From: Corynebacterium diphtheriae
GTDB lineage: Bacteria; Actinomycetota; Actinomycetes; Mycobacteriales; Mycobacteriaceae
Direction: 5' to 3'
Length of the DNA: 64,000 nucleotides
Assembly: GCF_001457455.1 (NCBI RefSeq)
Contig: NZ_LN831026.1
Coordinates: 682,001-746,000 of the forward strand
Position numbers and translations under genes: made by a program. Position 1 is the stretch's first letter. Each line of letters opens with the position of its first letter. Shown here in pieces: positions 58,998-64,000 of this stretch. Below the pieces are notes generated by a model. That model did no database searches. It saw only the letters and a program-made list of their open reading frames with translations, and had not been told where the DNA came from.

Positions 58998-59890
58998 ATG
59001 CGTCACCACCTATCACCTTTGTTCATCGCAGTAAGTTGTTTGAGCGTCATGATCACTGGTTGCACTATTGGAGACGTCGATGGTGAAACAACCTCACGCA
59101 CCACGCTGCGCCAACCATCACCGACTCTGGCACAACAACCACCAGCTCCGGCATCTGTCCCTGATTCGAATGCAACAGGGCTGCCAAGTGATCTTGCTGC
59201 GGCCCTAGAAAGCATTGTTACTGATACCCAAAATGAGTTGGGCGGGGCAGTGGGTATCGCTATTGCAGGTCCAGAAGGAGTATTGACGGCCGGCACGCAA
59301 GCAGGCGTTCCAGCTTGGTCGACCATAAAAGTACCCATCAGTATTGCTGCGTTGCGTGCCAATCCCGGCAACGATGTATTGATGCGCCAAGCTATTACTG
59401 TCTCGGATAATGACGCAGCTCGTGCTTTGTGGGATTCGCTTGGTTCCCCACGGGAAAAGTGGGGGCTGTCCTAGCACAAGGTGGTGATCCACAAACTCAA
59501 GTTAACGATCAGCCTGTCCGGCCTGAATTCAGTGTTTTCGGCCAAACACAATGGGCGTTAGGACCTCAAGCACTGTTTGCTCGACACATGGGATGTGTTG
59601 CCGGTTCTGAGTCAGTACTGGCTGCTATGGGGGAGATCGCAAGTAGCCAACGCTATGGTTTGGGATCTATTCTTGGTTCCCGTTTTAAAGGCGGGTGGGG
59701 GCCTAATCCTTCGGGTTCTTATGACGTACGGCAGTTTGGTTTGGTTCCGATTGGTGGGGTGATCGTGCCGGTGGCTGTCACTGCTCAGGCTTCTGATGGA
59801 GCATATGAGTCGGGACAGCAGCTTCTTACTCGGATGGCGACTAAGCTTGCTAGCTTTAATGGAAGTGTTCCGTCAGCGGAATGTGTGTGA
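58998..59890 (+). pseudogene. lipoprotein beta-lactamase-like serine hydrolase, frameshifted
   Basis: N-terminal part from ATG 58998 (AAGGAAG upstream): a lipoprotein signal with lipobox VMITGC, then a class A beta-lactamase/PBP-like fold with WSTIKVPISIAAL (SxxK) and VSDNDAARALWDSLGSP (SDN). At about 59452 one base appears to be missing. The protein continues in another frame as TGKVGAVLAQGGDPQTQVND, includes SRFKGGWGPNPSG (KTG-like) and ends at 59890 after SVPSAECV. The intact protein would be a membrane-anchored serine hydrolase of about 297 aa. It follows the other broken gene by 37 bp, so an entire two-gene operon is degraded. Confidence 0.85.
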
Positions 59891-59937
59891 TCTTTTGGGC
59901 ATCATAGGCTAACGGGTGCGCCGCTAGAATTGTCATT

Positions 59938-60771
59938 ATGACGAATCGAGAGCTGACATTACGGCCCGCGGTCCTTTTTGCCCCAGCGAATAGGCCTGAG
60001 ATTATTCCCAAAGCTGCCGCCCGTGCAGATATGGTCATCCTAGATTTAGAGGATGGGGCGGGCTCTATTGACCGCGACCAAGCCTATGCCAACATTCGCA
60101 ACGCGGGTTTGGATCCGGCCACAACGTTTGTTCGGATTGTGGGACCAGAAGATCCTCACCATGCTGTGGATCTCGCGTTTGTAAAGACCACCGAGTATTA
60201 CAACGTCATTGTGCCCAAAATTGGGGCGGCTCTTCCCGATGGTCTTGATGGCCTTAATGTTGTACCGATTATCGAAACCCCATTGGCTGTTATCAACATA
60301 GCCTCGATCGCGGCGGATCCCCACGTAGTCGGGTTGTACTGGGGCGCGGATGACCTGACGATTGCGCTGGGTGGCTTATATTCGCGCAGGCGTATAGACG
60401 AGCCCCAGCCCTCCTTCTACAGAGCACCCATCGAATACGCACGTGTGCAGACGCTGCTGCACGCTGCTGCAAACGGTAAGTGGGCGCTGGATGCGGTATA
60501 TCAGGATTTCAAAGATCTTGATGGCCTCTATACAGAAGCACTGGATTCTGCCCGTATGGGATTTGCGGCATATCCATGCATCCATCCGAACCAAGTCGAT
60601 GTGGTCCGGCGGGCTTTCGCACCTAGCTCAGAGCAGCTGGAATGGGCGCAGCGTATCGCTGAGGAGACGAAAAAACACCCCGGAGCTTTTCAGCTCGACG
60701 GGGAGATGGTGGATACACCACTTATTGCGTTGGCGCATCGGTTGCTGCAGCGTCACGCCGCAGCCAATTAG
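59938..60771 (+). CDS. CitE-like citrate lyase beta / HpcH-HpaI family protein
   Basis: A 277-aa TIM-barrel lyase. Motifs: LFAPANRPEIIPKAAARADM, VILDLEDGAGSIDRDQA (metal and CoA-ester contacts), VPKIG near 98, PIIETPLAVINI near 110 and YPCIHPNQVDVV near 213. No citrate lyase alpha or gamma subunit is encoded nearby, so it is a stand-alone CitE-like enzyme; such proteins cleave malyl- or citramalyl-CoA-type esters. TAGAAT lies 7 bp before ATG and no Shine-Dalgarno exists, which suggests a leaderless mRNA. It overlaps the convergent amtR by 4 bp, the neighbour order also known in C. glutamicum. Confidence 0.85.
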   Translation: MTNRELTLRPAVLFAPANRPEIIPKAAARADMVILDLEDGAGSIDRDQAYANIRNAGLDPATTFVRIVGPEDPHHAVDLAFVKTTEYYNVIVPKIGAALPDGLDGLNVVPIIETPLAVINIASIAADPHVVGLYWGADDLTIALGGLYSRRRIDEPQPSFYRAPIEYARVQTLLHAAANGKWALDAVYQDFKDLDGLYTEALDSARMGFAAYPCIHPNQVDVVRRAFAPSSEQLEWAQRIAEETKKHPGAFQLDGEMVDTPLIALAHRLLQRHAAAN

Positions 60772-61436
60772 TTGTTCAGGGTGCGGATCAGGTTCAGTGT
60801 CCATTCCACGCGGTCATCGGGCAGGGCCGCACCTACGACGGCGAGTGCGGCGTCGGCAAGCATGATTGCTAGAGCGGGAAGTTCCTCATCGCGCAATGGT
60901 TCGGGTACCACACCATCGTTGCTGCGCATTTCAATTACCGACAGCGCGATGTGGAATGGCAGATCTGTACGGGGATCGTCGGGGCTGAGGATCTCGGAAG
61001 CAATGTTTTTAAAAGTTTGGCGTAGCTGATCGCGCTGTGTTTGGTAGGAAGCGAATTCTGCGGAAGCTGCAACCGGCAATTGGTAGAGGCGTCCGACATT
61101 CCAACGTGTCGAAAGCAACAGGCGACATTCTGTGGCTGTTAATGCCCACAAGCGTAACGGCGCTGGTGCTTCGTTATCGACGAAGGCCTCTGCGAGAGCC
61201 GTTGAAGGTGCCACGGTGGACTGAAGCAGGGTGAGGAAGATTTCCGTCTTGGACGGGAAGTGGTAGTACAGCGAGGCTTGACGAATTCCTACTGCGTCGG
61301 CGATTTGATGGGTAGACGTGGTAGCAAAACCTTGTGTAGTAAACAGCTCCGCTGAGGCATCAAGGATTTCCTCACGGGCGGTACTTCCACGTCGCCGAGG
61401 ACTATTTTTACGGGGACGACCTACAGCTCCTGCCAT
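60768..61436 (-). CDS. amtR: TetR-family nitrogen regulator AmtR
   Basis: A 222-aa repressor from MAGAVGRPRKNSPRRR. The TetR helix-turn-helix (about 22-68) reads REEILDASAELFTTQGFATT, STHQIADAVGIRQASLYYHF and PSKTEIFL. The ligand domain contains LLLSTRWNVGRLYQLPV and ELPFHI-like FHIALSVIEMRSNDG. It agrees closely with the C. glutamicum AmtR sequence as I remember it, the master regulator of nitrogen control, released by adenylylated GlnK. Longer frame from 61463 unsupported. Target operators were not found in this window. Confidence 0.93.
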   Translation of the reverse strand: MAGAVGRPRKNSPRRRGSTAREEILDASAELFTTQGFATTSTHQIADAVGIRQASLYYHFPSKTEIFLTLLQSTVAPSTALAEAFVDNEAPAPLRLWALTATECRLLLSTRWNVGRLYQLPVAASAEFASYQTQRDQLRQTFKNIASEILSPDDPRTDLPFHIALSVIEMRSNDGVVPEPLRDEELPALAIMLADAALAVVGAALPDDRVEWTLNLIRTLNN

Positions 61437-61560
61437 AACGAGTACCTGCCCCTTTCCTTTCACAAAACCTTAAAAATGTGCGCAAAGCGCCATGAACGAA
61501 TAAATGTTATACGACGTGGGCTCAAAGCCTACTATCGACGGCCACTAAAACCTAGAAACC

Positions 61561-62469
61561 TTAGGACTTTAGGGGAATGCCATATTGTTGAGCGAGCGCT
61601 CGGATGACATCAGAAACCAAACGAGACGATGCACCATAGATGCTGCGTTGGATAGCAGGCAGGCTTTCTGCCGTGGCCGCGTGAGAATGTACGCGGTCAG
61701 TCCAACGCCGGAACTGCAATTGCAATCCAGCATCCCACGCCTGGCGCAGGAAATCAGCTTGCGATGTGGTCAGTATTCCTGCTGCTACAGCTGCTGGGAT
61801 TCTGCGACGCGTGGAAAAATCCGTGGAGTGAGCCGCTACACCAGCCCAGCGGGCGATCGCAATGATGGGGTAGAGCAGGTCTTTGCGGATGTCAACGACC
61901 ATGTCGCGTGATGGTAAACCATCGTGGATGCGTAGTGTCGGTGGGCGATGCTCAATGGCGTCGATAAGCAGTGGCCTGTGGTCGGGGAGAGCCACTACCT
62001 CCTCAAGGCACCAAGTTCCAGCATCGGCAAAGACCGCAAGGTCGGATCCTTGTGCGGTACCAATCATTGACAACCACTCTTGCTTTGTGCGTGCAGTGGG
62101 GCCCAGACGAGTGTGTTCGGCGACCAGACCCACGCTCGTAATCAGGTCAGATACTGGGGTGGTATCAACATGGCTTTCTCCGACGGTAAGCCATTTAATT
62201 GGTGATGACGGAAGGGCGTCTCCGCGTCCGATTGCCCCTGTAAGTACCAGTTGCGCACCGCCTGTCATATCAGCGATTGCTTCGCTGTGTAGGACGTCGG
62301 TGACGAGACGGGAAAACCATTCGACAAGTGCTTGTGGCCGTTCGCCGTGATCGATGGCATTGCGCACTAGATCTTGGCTTTCGGCGAGGACACCGCGAAC
62401 AGTGGGGGTGTCTGAGCACTGAGGTGCGAGCTCGGCGAGCTCAGTTAAAGACTCATGCAACAAGGTCAC
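61561..62469 (-). CDS. DUF294-type putative nucleotidyltransferase
   Basis: A 302-aa protein starting at GTG behind GGAAGGC. It resembles the DUF294/GlnD-like nucleotidyltransferase group: LVLTGAIGRGDALPSSPIKW near 92 takes the place of the GSxARGE...SDxD motif, and a C-terminal helical domain (DLLYPIIAIARWAGVAAHST) follows. The metal-binding aspartates seem to be lost (SPIKW instead of SDIDW), so catalytic activity is doubtful. CBS and cyclic-nucleotide domains of longer relatives are absent. It sits between amtR and the ribosomal protein operon. Confidence 0.65.
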   Translation of the reverse strand: MTLLHESLTELAELAPQCSDTPTVRGVLAESQDLVRNAIDHGERPQALVEWFSRLVTDVLHSEAIADMTGGAQLVLTGAIGRGDALPSSPIKWLTVGESHVDTTPVSDLITSVGLVAEHTRLGPTARTKQEWLSMIGTAQGSDLAVFADAGTWCLEEVVALPDHRPLLIDAIEHRPPTLRIHDGLPSRDMVVDIRKDLLYPIIAIARWAGVAAHSTDFSTRRRIPAAVAAGILTTSQADFLRQAWDAGLQLQFRRWTDRVHSHAATAESLPAIQRSIYGASSRLVSDVIRALAQQYGIPLKS

Positions 62470-62667
62470 TTGCCTTCCCGTCAGGTGAAATATACAAGTA
62501 CCTAAGCTACCAGCCGCGTGGCGCACGCGGTAAACGTGCCACTTACCAGCAGAAAAACTGTCCAGAATATGACGAAGCACCCATCTCTTATACAAGAGTG
62601 GGTGCCTTGTGCTGTCATCGCACTTCGAAGTTAACTTTCGGAGGCGTTGTTTGTTCTCCCAGTCGAT

Positions 62668-62916
62668 TTAGCGGCTGGTGAACGGCAGGAGAGCCATCTC
62701 ACGGGCGTTCTTCACAGCGGTTGCAACCTGGCGCTGCTGCTGCGGCGTCAGGCCGGTTACGCGGCGAGAACGAATCTTGTGGCGATCGGAGATAAACTGA
62801 CGAAGGGTGTTGATGTCCTTGTAGTCAACCTTCTCGATGCCTGCGGCCTTAAGAGGGTTCTTCTTGGGGCGGCGGGACTGCTCCATCCGCGCCTTCTTTA
62901 TGTTATTGCGCTTCAT
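62668..62916 (-). CDS. rpsR: 30S ribosomal protein S18
   Basis: An 82-aa protein with [20 protein letters not shown] and [20 protein letters not shown]. It carries no cysteine, unlike zinc-binding S18 copies that have a CxxC. In M. tuberculosis the same four genes in the same order (rpmB2-rpmG1-rpsN2-rpsR2) form the Zur-controlled set of zinc-free paralogues. It is the last gene of the operon. Confidence 0.95.
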
Positions 62917-62930
62917 TGAAAACTCCCTGA

Positions 62931-63236
62931 TTACCAGCTGGACTTACGGACGCCCGGAAGCTCACCGCGGTGAGCCATCTCGCGCATGCGGACACGGGAA
63001 ACACCGAACTTACGCAGGAAGCCACGTGGGCGACCATCGCGGGAGTCACGGTTACGGACGCGAACTGGGGAAGCGTCACGAGGCTGGCGGTTCAATTCGA
63101 ACTGTGCATCGAGACGATCCTCATCAGAGGTGTTCGGGTTCTTGATGATTGCCTTGAGCTCGTTACGGCGCTCCGCAAAGCGGGCGACGACTTCCTTGCG
63201 CTGCTCATTCTTGGCGATCTTGGACTTCTTAGCCAT
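62931..63236 (-). CDS. rpsN: 30S ribosomal protein S14 (zinc-free type)
   Basis: A 101-aa long-form S14. [20 protein letters not shown] at the start and [34 protein letters not shown] at the end are diagnostic. The long form without the CxxC...CxxC zinc ribbon replaces the 61-aa zinc form under zinc limitation in many actinobacteria. 14 bp before rpsR; 3 bp after rpmG. Confidence 0.95.
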
Positions 63237-63239
63237 AGA

Positions 63240-63404
63240 TTAACGCTCCTCGCGGAATTCGACGTGCTTGCGGACTACCGGATCGTACTTCTTCAAAGAA
63301 ATACGGTCTGGGTTGTTGCGCTTGTTCTTACGGGTGACGTAGGTGTAACCGGTGCCAGCCGTAGACTTGAGCTTGATGATTGGGCGGATATCGTTACGTG
63401 CCAT
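63240..63404 (-). CDS. rpmG: 50S ribosomal protein L33 (zinc-free type)
   Basis: A 54-aa gene: [20 protein letters not shown], then [34 protein letters not shown] and TAA at 63240. No cysteines, so it belongs to the zinc-independent L33 form. It fills the gap between rpmB and rpsN with only 3-bp spacers, completing the four-gene operon. The start is ATG 63404. Confidence 0.95.
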   Translation of the reverse strand: MARNDIRPIIKLKSTAGTGYTYVTRKNKRNNPDRISLKKYDPVVRKHVEFREER

Positions 63405-63407
63405 CTT

Positions 63408-63644
63408 TTAGATCTTCTCCCCACGTGCGCGAATCTTAGCCACAACGGACTCGATGCCGTCGCGGTCAATGACTTTCAGGCCCTTGGTGGATACGTTCAG
63501 GGTGATGGTACGGCCCTCAGAGGGCAGGTAGAACTTACGACGCTGCACGTTGGGGTTCCAACGGCGAGACGTGCGTCGGTGCGAGTGCGAGACAGACTTG
63601 CCGTAACCCGGCTGGCGTCCCGTAACCTGGCAAATAGCCGACAT
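63408..63644 (-). CDS. rpmB: 50S ribosomal protein L28
   Basis: A 78-aa protein from [40 protein letters not shown] and [17 protein letters not shown] follow. It has a single cysteine where zinc-type L28 has CxxC, consistent with the zinc-independent paralogue. AGGAGAAAG precedes the ATG. First gene of the operon; the long upstream region should contain its promoter. Confidence 0.94.
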   Translation of the reverse strand: MSAICQVTGRQPGYGKSVSHSHRRTSRRWNPNVQRRKFYLPSEGRTITLNVSTKGLKVIDRDGIESVVAKIRARGEKI

Positions 63645-63982
63645 AGGTTTCTTTCTCCTAGCCGCCCACATTCAAACCTGCTGCTGCAGTAACAGGGCCA
63701 CAGTGTGTGGAACTGCCTGTGCTGCAAGTGCTGACGGGGCGATAAACGAACAATTTCGACAACAGCAAGAGACAACCATACCTGCGGTGGGGCGAAAATC
63801 CTAATCAATTCCGAAAAAATTTTAGATTTCTTGCGTGTGTTGTCAGAAAAAGTCGTGTCAGAAGGTATGTGTGCTGCTGAAATGTGATTAGACAGTTAGT
63901 GAAATACCTCTATATAAAAGTGTGGGTAGCCGGCTTTTTGTCGGGGTGGGGGAGGGCTGGATTTTCTCAAAGGAGTAGTTGG
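63645..63982. other. 338-bp control region upstream of rpmB
   Basis: No gene. I searched for a Zur palindrome (TGAAAATNATTTTCA type). GAAAATCCTAATCAATTC near 63793-63810 shares one half only; nothing convincing was seen. AAAGGAGT at 63969-63976 belongs to the next gene. Confidence 0.5.
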
Positions 63983-64000
63983 GTGTACACTTTGGCAGGT
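63983..64000 (+). CDS. start of a gene cut by the window end
   Basis: GTG TAC ACT TTG GCA GGT, six codons to the window end, preceded by AAAGGAGT with 7-bp spacing. The strong ribosome-binding site supports a start, but no family can be judged. Confidence 0.4.

Noticed and set aside
63793..63810. Zur-like palindrome upstream of rpmB.
   Set aside because: Only one half-site resembles the consensus; the mirror half is missing.

Overview
The window looks like a chromosomal segment of a Corynebacterium, most probably Corynebacterium diphtheriae or a very close relative. This rests on recognised gene families and gene order; no database search was run. The order serC-gltA-FKBP-accD3-like-mctB-mctC, mycoredoxin-folA-thyA-cysQ-lhr, pgi-chorismate mutase-uvrD/pcrA-M23 peptidase-perM-purN-purH, and citE-amtR-nucleotidyltransferase-rpsR-rpsN-rpmG-rpmB matches what I know of the C. 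glutamicum and Mycobacterium tuberculosis chromosomes. RamA, RamB and GlxR-type operator motifs, GTG starts and several apparently leaderless starts also fit corynebacteria.

Left edge (1-5000): the 3' two thirds of a 23S rRNA gene, a 5S gene and a strong terminator end an rRNA operon. Next comes an IS110-family insertion sequence whose non-coding end is rich in nested hairpins (candidate bridge RNA). After it lie two 135-bp near-identical copies of an element with inverted ends, around a short unassigned ORF. An aminotransferase gene that has lost its PLP-lysine segment follows.

5000-21000: a minus-strand cluster of a DUF3239-like membrane protein, an XPB-type helicase and its partner protein; then rpfA, a cold-shock gene with a structured leader, a glutaminyl-cyclase-like lipoprotein coupled to a small membrane protein, a purine permease, an rRNA/tRNA methyltransferase, sepH and serC.

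21000-32400: central carbon and lipid metabolism: gltA, FKBP isomerase, a fused acyl-CoA carboxyltransferase, aldo-keto reductase, an enoyl-CoA hydratase family protein and the monocarboxylate transporter pair mctBC. RamA/RamB-like motifs precede gltA and mctBC. A beta-lactamase-like anchored protein, a Tat-exported DUF1906 protein and a cation/proton antiporter follow.

32400-34750: an accessory islet between the antiporter and tRNA-Arg(CCU). It holds a long perfect inverted repeat, a Panacea-domain antitoxin with a Fic/Doc toxin, and the decayed remains of a transposase-like gene. This is the most defence-like part of the window.

34750-64000: mostly core genes: cobF, mycoredoxin, folA/thyA, cysQ, a giant lhr helicase followed by two base-excision glycosylases, a SucE/AspT-type exporter, pgi, an aldehyde dehydrogenase, chorismate mutase, uvrD/pcrA, a secreted M23 peptidase, perM and purNH. 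Two adjacent frameshifted envelope-protein genes follow, then citE, the nitrogen regulator amtR, a nucleotidyltransferase-like gene and a four-gene ribosomal-protein operon lacking zinc-binding cysteine pairs. The right edge just catches the first codons of another gene.
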